64,000 nucleotides of DNA from Siderastrea siderea (taxonomy: Eukaryota; Cnidaria; Anthozoa; Scleractinia; Rhizangiidae): contig OZ034970.1 of assembly GCA_964030785.1 (NCBI GenBank), positions 36,087,943-36,151,942 of the forward strand, given 5' to 3'. A model generated the notes under the pieces. The model saw only the letters and a list, made by a program, of their open reading frames with translations. It was not told where the DNA came from and made no database searches. Made by a program: the position numbers and the translations under genes. Below, in pieces: positions 27,101 to 39,100 of the stretch (positions are counted from its first letter, which is position 1; the number at the start of each line of letters is the position of its first letter).

Positions 27101-30100
27101 AAACAGAAAGGGATAGTGTCTGTCATGTGTGACATGGAAACGGAAAGGGATAGTGTCTGTATTCGACCGACACAGCCATAAACACATAAAATGGGTTGGA
27201 AGGCCTGCACGACTTCCACTTCACGTATTTGTATGCCGCGCCTTATCTTGGTCTTTTGACCAATTTTTCTTATTGTGTTTTTGTAGCAGGATTAGTTTGG
27301 AAGATTTTGAAATGTTGACTGAATTGAGCCAGTTCAACCTTACCTAGGCATCGCATTCTCGAGGTCATATCGAGGTCATAACTGGTGGATACTTGTGGCT
27401 TTTGCCGTTTGTTATTCTACGTTGGTTTGACTTCTGGTCGTTTGTTAAGTGACTTAATGTGGTTTTTATGCCGCTCTTGGCCTAATAGGTACGTTGAATT
27501 TGGCTCGTTTAGGAAATTTATAGGTTTTTCCACCTTTCATGTTTATATTTGCGACAATAAAGGATATAAAATATTCACTGCAGCGCGATGAGTTTCCCTG
27601 CTGATGTTTGTAACGCCGGTGCTGCTTATTGTTTTTAATTCTGTTGCAGGATTTTGTGTTTCGCATCACGCTCTGTAAAATCTTTGTGTCTAATCAGGGC
27701 ACCCAACGAGAAAATTGGTATAAAAGCAAAATACTTGAAATATCATTTCCTGCTTTCTAAGATTGTGCATATTTGTGTAAGCTAATACAGATTGATCTGT
27801 TCGGATTTTTTAGCTGAATATTTAGGCCGCAGACAATTTTGGGAAACAAAATCCTATCCGCGAATTTCGGAGCTGCTGATGGCTCTCCGAAAATGCTAGC
27901 GGACCTTATTTGGCACTCTAAACGACATGTTTGTCGGAACTAATAAGTCCTCTTGTTACGAAAGTCCGACATGATTTTTCGCCAAAGAAATCTCTAGCCT
28001 TCACTGCAATTAAATCCGAAAATCTCCGGTGATTTATATTACTTTCGCATCACGGAGTGTGATCTTTAGACCCTTTTCGTCACAAGATTTAAATTGTAGC
28101 TTCCTTGGAGCTATAGAACGCGAGCAAATACAGTATTTGGACGGAGGATGTAAACAGTGGATCACCGTGCGGGTCGCGGGGTAATCTTATTGCGTCAATG
28201 TGACAGTTCTGTTGTTTTTTAAGAAAGATAACAGCTGACATTCACGCATGCGCATTATCGAGATAGTGTCCCTTTAACAAAAAGTGACCAAAGTTTACAA
28301 TAGTAAAATCCTTTGGTCCATCCCCTTTCGAGCTTACTTATGGACTATCAAAACAGCCTCGACCCCAGGCCAATTCACGCTATTCGAGTGAGCGGCGGAG
28401 CGAATTTTCCCGCCGAACTCGTTGAGTGACGTCACATTTGATTATGCGCCGACGACGACTGGGAACGACGCTGCTATCAAAACACATTCCGGAAATAACG
28501 TCAATCAAACACGTTGCAGCCTGTTGGGCGGGAAAATCAGAGCACGCTAACATGCGAACACCCAAAGTTTGCCCGAACTTCGATCATAACAACATACAAC
28601 GTAAATAACGTAAATTCGTATACGAATAACGACCACTATTTAGACCACCAAGACCTTATGTAAGTTTTCATGTTGTGTTTTTGTCTTGCTTTTTCTTTCT
28701 TAAACAAAAAGTTTTGTGCGTCAGTTTTGAAAGCAAAGCTAAATACAACTAACACAAACGACACCTTACAAGCAATTCAACGAACAGCAACAAAAAATGC
28801 TGATGATTTTTAATCAGATCAGCAGCCACGGCAACGCCAACAAATCTGACAACCTCATTACTTTTTACGCACACTTTTAATTTTAATGTGAACGCTTGTC
28901 ACGGTAGGTAAACAGGCGTGATCTCAAGTGTACTTGAACTCCGGTCATACTTAGGTCTACATACTACGCTGGTATGAGCCCACGTATTGTCTTTAGGTAT
29001 TTTTCACCTTCCTTATAGATTACACATCCAAACGAAGCACAAGCAAAGTGAGTTTCAGAATTTGGTCATCTGCAGCAAACGTAACTCTACGAGTCGAGGA
29101 AAACCATGGAGAAGCTGATGTTTGTAATGCTGGTCTCGCTCACAGCATGCCTGGCTCAGAAACCTGCCACTAGACCTTTGAACATTGCACATCGAGGAAG
29201 CTCCGGACGCCTGCCAGAACATACCTTGGAAGCTTACAGGTAAAATCCCCGTCTCAAACGCGGACGTAAAAATATAATGAGGATAGTTATAATAAAGATG
29301 TGTACAAAAAGTACACCCTCTATTTTCTCGGAGAAACAAAAAGCAACTTTAACGCAACAGACAGGAATGCCCCTAAAAATCGGCGCGCGTTATTAAAATT
29401 CGTGATTATAAGTTCGTACAAGTTTATATATAGCACCTTTTATGTACCTTAGTACACAATTTTTATTCTTAGTTTTCGAACGACAAAAAGAGTTTCATTT
29501 ACTTCAATGCTAGACTGCGAGCAGTCTCTCTTTTGCTCTAAAATCCGTGCTGGACGAACGGCAAAGCCACGAGGGCGATATTCGAGCGGCGAATATCGCA
29601 CTCGCTTTCTCGACGCTCCTCCGCGGCGGGGATTTTAGAGCAAAAGAGAGACTACTCGCAAGTCTACTTCAATGCTGACGGGTAGTTGACAACCACACTA
29701 ATTTGTAAATTGGATTCAAAGTGCCCGATGATATGAAAACGCTAGGCGGTAAGAACATGAATACAAGGAGACAAGGGTATGCATGGAATGGAAATATTTC
29801 CACAAGAAATGGGGTTCTTAAAAACATAAACAGAATTTGGAATTTAAAAGAATACACAAAAGGTCAATAAGCTCTTAGAACAGGAAGATTAATGTCACAT
29901 TCCAGATGACACTGCTACACTGTGGAACCTGGACCCAGCGCATGTACGAAAACGACATAAACATGGCCCATATAATGCTACCACGGATGTTTTATTAAAA
30001 TGCGGTCCTATTAGACAAGTGGTCGTTTACACTGGAGTGTCAGATAAGAAAATGACTGCCTTATAATGTGACTGACTACTGACACCCAGACCGTAAAAAT

Positions 30101-33100
30101 TGACTGCGACTCATTTTACCTTCGAAATTCAACTGATTGTTGTCCAGTCCTGTTATTAAATGGAGAAGAAGCTATTCGAAAGTACCGGTCGAAACTTCCT
30201 GCACGGCCACCTCTTCTTCCTCCTACGGTCGTCATGCAACGCTCCTCCCCGAAAGAGCGTTCCGTGACTACCCAAATAACAGCTGTGGAGACTAACCTCT
30301 TCTAGGCGACCACAATCAGCAACAACTTCTCCAAAATACCAAAATTAAATCCCACACAGTCAAATCACTATAAATGGAACCTGCTGTAGGCGACCACTTC
30401 TTGTCAGCGACCACAGAGACTTTTTGGGTTGACAGTTAAGAATTTTCCTATTGGTTATAACCTCAAGCAGGCGACCACTTGACACGTCATCACGTCTAAT
30501 TACACTTTAATTTAATCTGCATTGTATGAGTATGTCAGTCTGTGCAAGGATTATGCGCCGATCAATTCGAAAGTTCAACATCCCCCCCCGGGCAACCCCC
30601 CGGGCATTTGAACTTTTGAAGATTGGCTTGTTCAAATTCCCTCCCCTCGGGACCGAAAAGCCGTTCAAATGCCCCACCAATTAGTACTGAACTACCTCTC
30701 CTCAAAGACAAACTTCGTCTTCAATCAAACACTTTACACGCCTTTCAGAGAGAGATATGCCGTAATGACACCTTCAGACGTCTTTTAAAGACCCTTTTGA
30801 AAAAGTTATTCACTAACAAAGGCGAAATTATATCTTGTAAATCCGTCAAACCCTGCAAAAACCGAAAAAACTCACGGGATATATATAGAGAGATATATCC
30901 GGTTCAAATTCCCCACCCTTCCAACGCAATGTTCAAATTCCCCCCTCCCAGGGCACGATGCATAGTCAAATGCCCGGGGTATGCCCGGGGGGGGGGATGT
31001 TGAAGTTTCGAATTGATCGGCGCATTACTGAAAGTAAACCTCTGAAACTAGCCCAACTAAGGGGCTGTTTAAATGGAGGGAGGAAGATCCTAGCGCTAGG
31101 AAGATCCTAGAGGGCGGATCACCCTAGCGCCATATGTTTTCTGTATTCAGTTTACATGCAAAATGTTGTACTTGGCCCTAGCGCTAGGATCTTTCTAGCA
31201 CTAGGATCTTCCTAGCTGAGAGATAGGAAGATCCTATGGTCAAGTGGCTGTTGACAGATTAAAATGAACAAAAAATGTTAATGTTGTAGAACAAGTGCCC
31301 TAGGCCTCTATGTCCCGTCTAATAACGAGTCAAAGAAAAATTTCACAAAATTTGTTTGCTTGCGTATGACGTCAACGCCACCATGTTGGTAGTTGTAAAC
31401 AAAAGTTTTCTCATCAGCTCCTTATGTTTTCTGTATTCAGTTTACATGCAAAATGTTGTACTTGGCCCTAGCGCTAGGATCTTTCTAGTGCTAGGATCTT
31501 CCTAGCTGAGAGATAGGAAGATCCTAGCGCTAGGAAGATCCTAGCACCATGTAAACTACCTTCGCTTGGAAGATCCTAGTTCTAGGGACAGAAAAACAAA
31601 TATGGCGGCGGCGGGCGTTCAGCTGCTAAAGGCCGACAGCTTTATTTGATTTCTAGCAACCACCCCAACCGAAATTTCTGCATGTAAACCAAACGAGAAT
31701 TTGCTTCGCCTTCTGGGATCTTCCTAGTGCTAGGATCTTCCTCCCTCCATGTAAACAGCCCCCAAGAAATCAAAATTTTGACTCCCTGTGGTCTGAACTC
31801 TTGTAAGAGGCCCTGTTAGGGTAAATTTCGACAAGCGACATGGTCTTGAAACGGCGACATAAGACAGATGAAATGGCGACAAACGACACAAAGATGGATT
31901 GAAAGTGCGACAGCGATGAAGACAAGCGCAAATACAATAGTAACATACCGACAGGGACATGGCTCCCTCCTCAATACGTGAAACGAAGGGTTTTGAAATT
32001 CAGACTAGCAACATTCGTAGCCCCTCTAAAAGGGCCTCTTGTAAGCAACCTCTTTGGCTTGACATTTTGGATGGTCACTTATGGGAGGTTCAACCTTTTT
32101 TTCTTAACCAAATATTTGACCAGATACCAAGGGGCACATCTCAGAATTTGTGAAGGGGGAGTGCTGCCCAGTTCTCCAAACCCAGACCAAAATATGTAAT
32201 TTTCCAGTACCAGTTTTCAGATCCCCATCTCTTGAATATACTTATGCATAGCCATTTTCCAGCACAAATATCCAAAACCAAAATGGCACCATCTTTCACC
32301 TTGTGGGGAGGGCACATACCTATATAACCTTCAAAAGAGTACCCCCAGGGACCAAATACAACAGGAAATTCCTCCTGACATTACCCCAGTGTACCTTGTC
32401 AAGATTCATTAGGATTGATCTTTTGTCCTGGGGGGGGGGGGGGGGGGGGGCGCTGAGGGTCAAAAACCTTGACCCTGTTTAAGACAAAAAAAGGCCCTAA
32501 AATACCAATCCTGTTAAGGACAATCCCGCTACTTTCGGTCCCTGTTTAGGACAAATGATAAAAATTAAATATGCACTCTCGTCTTAGACAATTGTAAGGT
32601 ACTTTAAAAGAAAGTACTTTAAAAAACGGCTAATGTATCCGATCTAGGACTGCTGAATACTGGATAAGTCATATGTAATGACAACAACCATGCATTACCC
32701 CCTGTATAGGACAAGTTCACACCCTGTTTAGGACAGACAAGCATAAAAATTATATGCCCTGTTCAGGACAGAGAGGTTAAATACCATATCCTGTCCAGTA
32801 GCATGTCCCCATACAGGCCACGTACAATTACCTGGGTCTTTAGAAAACTGTGCAGCACGTCCTCACCCTAAATATTTATAAATGGAACATCCTGCATACT
32901 ATAAACTAAACTTTTTTCTACGTTCATATGCTTTTAATAGATTGGCCATCAAGGAAGGAGCAGACTTCATTGAATGTGATGTCTGTATCACCAAGGATCT
33001 TAAGCTTGTCTGTCGACATGAGAGCTGGTTGAATAAGACTACCAACATCTGGGAAAATGCAGCTCTTCGTTCCAAACAAAAGACTTACAACATAACAGGA

Positions 33101-36100
33101 TATACAGGCAATATAAAGACAGTCACGGATATATTCACTGTGGACCTCACCCTGGAAGAGCTCAAAACAATCCGTGTCAGGCAAAAGTACTCATTCAGAG
33201 ATCCCAATTTCAATGACATGTACCAGATTCCCACACTTGAAGAACACATCCAAGTGGCTAAATCAGCTGGGAGAACTGTAGGAATTTACCCTGAACTCAA
33301 GAACCCAGAGTGGGTCAATTCTTTGGACATCATCCGCAAAGCTAACACCACTTTTGAAGACCTTCTTCTTGGCATACTAAACAAACATGGATACCGCAAA
33401 AGAGATGCCCCTTGTTATATTCAGTCGTTCAGTGAGGACAGTATCAGGGCATTGTCGACAAAAACCCAGCTGCCTTTAGTCATGTTGTATGATCAGGAGT
33501 GGCCAATTCCGAATGCCGATTCAAAACTAAAAGATCTATCCAGCATCTGTTATGGCATTGGCATATGGAAGAACATGATAATTCCAGTACGCAATCACTT
33601 AACCTTCAGCGCACCACTGATCTCCTCTCCATTGCTAACAAACACAACCTTAAGATTCATGTTTTCACCTTCAGGAACGAAGACAGATATTTGGCTTGGA
33701 ATTACACACAAGATCCTTATAATGAATACGAAACCTTCCTGAACATTCAGATTGACGGCTACTTCACAGATTTTCCTGGCAGCCTAAAAAGACTCCTGGA
33801 CATGAAGTATTACAAGACACCAGCCCCTAAGCCTTGTGTTAGTGGTGAACATGGGGAATGGAAGGGTAGCTTTTCTCTGTTTTCTCTCGTTTTTGTTGCT
33901 ACGATGCTTTCTGTAAGTTATGAATGTCTTCTGAATAAGTTTGGATTTGCCTGTGTAGCTGTTCTTTCTGTTACATGTAACTTCCTATGCAGTCAAACCT
34001 CTTGCCAGTTACCACCCAAAATGCAAGGAAATGAGATGATTCAAATAAACTGCTGGACACTTACTTGCACAGGTGCATTCTAAAGCTCAAGCCAGATGAG
34101 AACAAATGTCAATGAGAATTAACGCTTTTTAAGGTGCACGACAACCAATGAGAAAGAGTGAGAGTTTTAGGCCAAATGAGGAAAGTTCGAACTTCCATCG
34201 AATGTAATTAAAATATGAGCAAATTCAGACTTTTTGAGAGTCCACAAGCATTTCAGACCAAATAAGAGCCAGAGAAGAACTCTCTTCATCTCTCATTCAT
34301 GTTTGGCCAACACCTAGCCATGAACATATCTCGTGAAGACATGACTTTAAATTGATCATACCATTTTGCAGTTTGGCAGCATGTTTCAAAAACTTTCATT
34401 TCTGTGCCATGTTAATGCTTAGATGCAATCAATGGTAAAATAAAAGAAATTCAGTGTCACTGACAAGTGTCCACTTACAGAAAAGACATTTTGTGTTTGC
34501 TACTCCACAGAGGGAGGTTGCAACTCCTTTACACTCTGTTTTGTGTTAAAGATATTTACAGGTGTAAACGTATCCCAGTTTCTTCATAAATTTCAGTGTG
34601 AAACTACAATGATACTGTCTCTCACAATACCATGAATTTGATTTCACTTGCGTGAAGCTTTCTCGTATAAAGCTAAATGTTCAGTAAATCATAGTAGATT
34701 TATTTTAATAGATACAGCCCACTCAAACTGTTTTGTAGTTTTGGACAACAGACGAGGTTGTCTTTCAAAATACTATGAAAATTTACTTGGCTTTACTTGA
34801 AGGGTTAAGCCTATCTTTAGTTAATAGTTTTCTGTTGTACAAGTTCTAAGAGTCACTGGCCAGTGAAGTCAAAATTGCATATATGTAGTAATGTTTTAAC
34901 GTGTTATTAATAAAATTTGTTGTTTTTTTTAGAATGGCTCTAGACCATGAGCTTAAAAAGAAAGTTCCTAAATTATCATAGTTATTTTTATTCTTTAAAA
35001 ATGTAATTTGCATGATAACATTTGAAACCTATTATGATTATTTCTGTATCTTCACATTGCATCAAAGTTGAAGAAGGCTACTGTGGTAAAGAATGTGTTA
35101 AATTTCAGCTCATTTTTCACCCCAAAACGTGAAAATCCCGATGAGAGTTCATTGTGTGGCATGCTGATGTTGACCCCGTTTAGGTAAAAAAGCCCTAAAA
35201 TACCAAACCTGTTTTAAGTACAACACTTGCCAACTGGTCCCTGGTGTGTTTAGAACAAAATAACACACTACTGTATCTTACTTTTACACAATTTTTATTA
35301 AGCGTTTTAAAGACCAGAAAAATCCTCCAATCTAGGATTGCTGAATACTGTATGAGCCACATTTAACAATTTTTAGCCTGAGAAAACAGCCAACATTTTG
35401 CAAGGTTGCCACCCGAGCCCTCGCAAAATGGGGTGACCCGAAAACACTGACCCCCGGTCCGTGGACCAGTCCAACGGACTGGGTCCACAGACCACCTCAC
35501 GGACCGGTCCATGGACCACCTATACGGACCACCCCTACTGACCCCCTCAAAAAATTCAATAGAAAAATAAATAAAGAAAAAATACATATAAATAAAAATA
35601 TAAATTCTTACCCATAGTCGATCCTTAATCGTGGTGCGCGCGCTGAGATCGCGAACTACCACGAGTCCACTCTATATTGTACATTGTCAGTATTGCACCA
35701 ATTTAGCAGGCTTAAGCAAATCCAAACTGTCAGTTCATCTGTAGTATGAAATGCAAACAGGAAGAAAATAAAGACAAATGGAGAAGCTTTGCTGTTTTGT
35801 CAGTGTTTCTTACCTCCGCCATTTTGTTCGGCCCATTCTCCCACGGGTCCAAGATCCACATAAGCCCCAGGCTTCAGAAAGGAAAATCCCATTGTGAAAA
35901 TTGTCATTGCATTTTTTTTTTTGAAAAATTACTGCCGGGTTGTATGGTTGGCCAACAGTTTTGTTTTCCACCATATTCCCTTATGTACCGGTCAAATTGA
36001 AGCTTCAACATCCCCCCCGGGCAAACCCCAGGCATTTGACTGTGCATCGTGCCCGGGAAGGGGGGAATTTGAACGCTGCCTTGGAAGGGTGGGAAATTTG

Positions 36101-39100
36101 AACCAGATTTATCTCTAGTTCTAGCGTAATATGCCCGTGAGTTTTTTCGGTTTTTCCAGGGTTTGACGGATTTCCAAGGTAGAATTTTGCCTTTGTTAAT
36201 GAATAACGCGCTCAAAACGGTCTTTAAATGAAGTTTGAAGGTGTCATTACGACGTATCTCTCTCTGACAAGCGTGAACAGTGTTCGATTGAAGACGAAAT
36301 TTGTCTTTGAGGAGAGGTATTTCAGTAACAATGGGTGGGGCATTTGAACGGCTTTTTTGCCCCAACAGGGAGGGAATTTGAACAAGCCAATCTTCAAAAG
36401 TTCAAATGCCCGGGGGGTTGCCCGGGGGGGATGTTGAAGCTTCAATTTGACTGGTACATCATATTTTAACAACAGACGTCCTGTCTGAGATGAGTAGGGC
36501 AAAGGTTGGTGGTAGAATTAGGCAATTTTTTTTGCCCCCACCATATCCCAAGGTAAACAGTAATAAAAACCGAATCAACTCGACAAGCGTGTGAAGTTCA
36601 TGGCCTGGAGCTAATGTGGATCTTGGACCCGTGGGAGAATGGGCCGAACAAAATGGCGGTGGCAAGAAACACCGACAAAACAGCAAAACTTCTCCATTTG
36701 TCTTTAATTTCCTCCTGTTCACATTTCGTACAACAGATGAACGACAGTTCGGATTTGCTTAAGCCTGCTAAATTGGTGCAATACCGACAATGTACAATTA
36801 CATAGAGTGGACTAATGTGGCAGTTCGCGATCTCACCGCGAAACGCGATTGAGGGTCGACTACGGGTAAGAATTTATATTTTCATTTTTATTTATTTTTT
36901 ATTCATTTTTTTTTTCTATTGAATTTTTTGAGGGGGTCAGTAGGGGTGGTCCGTATAGGTGGTCCATGGACCGGTCCGTGAGGTGGTCCGTGGACCCGAT
37001 CCGTTGGACTGGTCCACGGACTGGGGGTCAGCGTTTTCGGGTCACCCCGCAAAACGACATCCAAGTAACAAGTGCAGAAATTCCATACTGATGACGTGTC
37101 ACTACCCACATCTTGGTAGTACTTCTGATTGGTTGAAATGCGAGGGAATTTCATTACAACTAATCAGAATCGCTACTTAGATCTGGGAATGACACGTCAT
37201 CAGTATGGAATTTCTGCGCTCGTTACTCAGATGTCGTTTTGCGAGGGCTCAAGTGGCGACCTCGCGAAACATCCGCTGCTTTCTCAGGCTAGCAATTTTT
37301 GACAACCGTGCAACCATACCCCAGGTTAGGATGCGTTGATCAGGTTTAGGAATGACTTGCATAAAATTATATACCCTGTTTAGGACAGAGAGGCCAATTA
37401 AACCGTACCCTGTCCAGGCACACGTTTCCATAACAAACAACCACCCCCCCCCCGGGTGTTTTAACCATGAATATTTCCCAAGAACAGTCACCACTGCATG
37501 TGTCTATCTAGCTTTATCAAGAAATAATCAAAATTATCTTACTTGAAAAAGATAGATCTTACATCCAGCCACTGCAAAAACTTGATCGTCACTGGACCAA
37601 GAATGACCTTCAAGAACTTCACCTTTGTCAAATGTGAGTTTCTTTACTACAGCAGCTCTGAAGCTAGCACCAGTATCTAGATTGAAGGTCATAAAACACA
37701 ACATCTCAAATCAACCCAAAGAAAACTCTGTTTCAAACACTGCAAAGCAGTTACATTCTCAATTGAGAAATAAACTAATATTAAAATGATTTTACTAGTT
37801 GGCTATTTGGAAGGCTCTTAGCACAACTGTTCTAATGAAAAAAATGCTTTCACTAGAACAGGCTGTACATGTATGCTCCAAGCAATAAAAACAGGTATGC
37901 AGTTTCAAATACAATGTGCCATCACTTGGTTTATGCAAACTAAACTGAGCTGGAATAACCGGAAGTTCACTTATTCAGCAGTCTAGGAAGAAACATGGAC
38001 ATTTTTAGGGGGTGGGGCATAGTCCTGCATGGTTGCATCAGAAATGGCAGGTAAAGGTCTAACAGCTGCTACTGCATGCAAAAGATAAGAGGGCAGGGTC
38101 CATTCCATGTGAATGCCACACCAGAGATAGACCAAACATTGCAAGCCTTTGCTTGCAAAATTGCTGCAACTGCATGTAAAATTTTATTGGCTGACTTAAG
38201 CTTCTCAGTGTACATAATGAATGTGGCATGAAAAGAATAGCATCCCAAGTGTCAGCATGTTTATACTCTTTACTTCGGAATAATGATCCTCCGGACACCA
38301 CAAGAAGGGATTAGTTGACTTTGGATAGTTAATTTCCTTGTGGGAGAGGGGTATTGTACACCCTTAGTAATGAACATCTAAACCTTGAAGGGATCCCCCA
38401 TGGGATTTTTCTTAAGCGAAACAGTGGAATTCTACGTTGACAAGGCATTATTTCCCCCCACTGGTATTCCATCACATCCTCGGCTTATTTTTTTTATCAT
38501 CTGCTTTTGACTATGAAAGCAAATCCCTGGGGGTGTCCTGGGCATCAACCCTGGAAATGCTAATGACAAGTGCATCGTGCTTAGCCTTGACAGTGATGAA
38601 AATGAAATTTCTCTTCACATTATCACTACTTGTTCAAACAATCAAGTGATGAGAATATAGAAAGTGATCACCAAGGATGGGATGTTTGGATATTTAGAGA
38701 AATTCTCCTTACTAGTTCCACACAAAATGTAAGAACAGTAAGGAGAATAAGCATTTTTACTTTTAGATCAGGGCTTAAAAGGGTTCAGACTAGACAGCAA
38801 GCAGTGCCAGTGTGGCACTCGCTTTGGAAACCCACAAAGAATGGACATTGACAAGAATCTCTCTTTTATTTGAGCTTAGCTGCATTAAATTGCAAATTGT
38901 TCTTCCTGACTAACAATGCTTTTATTACCACAGCTCCTCCTAACCACCCAAGTCACTTAGTATTCCCCCCCCGCCCCACAACCAGCACCTATAAGTTAGT
39001 TTTAAAGAATAAATTATTGCACGTTTCGGTGTTTCGTAATTTTCTCTTCTATAAACGGTACGTTTTCTAAGAAGTTGCATTGATTTATAAATCACTGTCT

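Larger units (their letters stand above)
29106..34083 (+). pseudogene. Secreted GlpQ-type glycerophosphodiester phosphodiesterase, copy A (frameshifted)
   Basis: Exon 1 (29106-29239) encodes a signal peptide (MEKLMFVMLVSLTACLA) and the catalytic His-Arg motif HRGSSGRLPEHTLEAY. Donor GT is at 29240, and exon 2 starts at 32941 after AG, joining within the Arg codon. Exon 2 carries EGADFIECDV (metal-binding Glu and Asp), a second His in VCRHESW, and GIYPELKNP. Relative to copy B there are two extra bases near 33598-33603 (CACTTAACC against CATTACC); the frame then closes at 33740-33742, while the homologous frame continues to 34083 with YFTDFPGS and a hydrophobic tail. As read, the protein loses its last quarter including the FTDFP motif. 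The tail also differs: the stop used in B is out of frame, so it is longer. Poly(A) signal candidate AATAAA at 34909-34914. Pseudogene or sequencing error. Confidence 0.75.
35375..37292. mobile_element. hAT-like foldback element with 8-bp target duplication
   Basis: Flanked by a perfect 8-bp direct repeat CAATTTTT (35367-35374 and 37293-37300). Tips AGCCTGAGAAA and TTTCTCAGGCT are inverted. Arms of about 500-700 bp are inverted relatives (GGTCCATGGACC, CTTAAGCCTGCTAAATTGG, AATGTGGATCTTGGACCCGT). The centre is occupied by the MITE at 35983-36459, and the right arm carries another at 37049-37242. No transposase visible. The 8-bp duplication is typical of hAT elements. Confidence 0.8.
35150..37440. 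repeat. TTTAGGACA repeat, second copy, split by a transposon
   Basis: The pieces 35150-35374 and 37293-37440 together align with 32500-32800 (for example CTAGGATTGCTGAATACTG, then ATAAAATTATATACCCTG). The copy at 32.6 kb serves as the uninterrupted version and shows where the 35375-37292 element went in. Confidence 0.7.

Noticed and set aside
26789..27160. CRISPR-like array
   Set aside because: The 28-bp units are contiguous with no spacers and the context is eukaryotic; it is a minisatellite.
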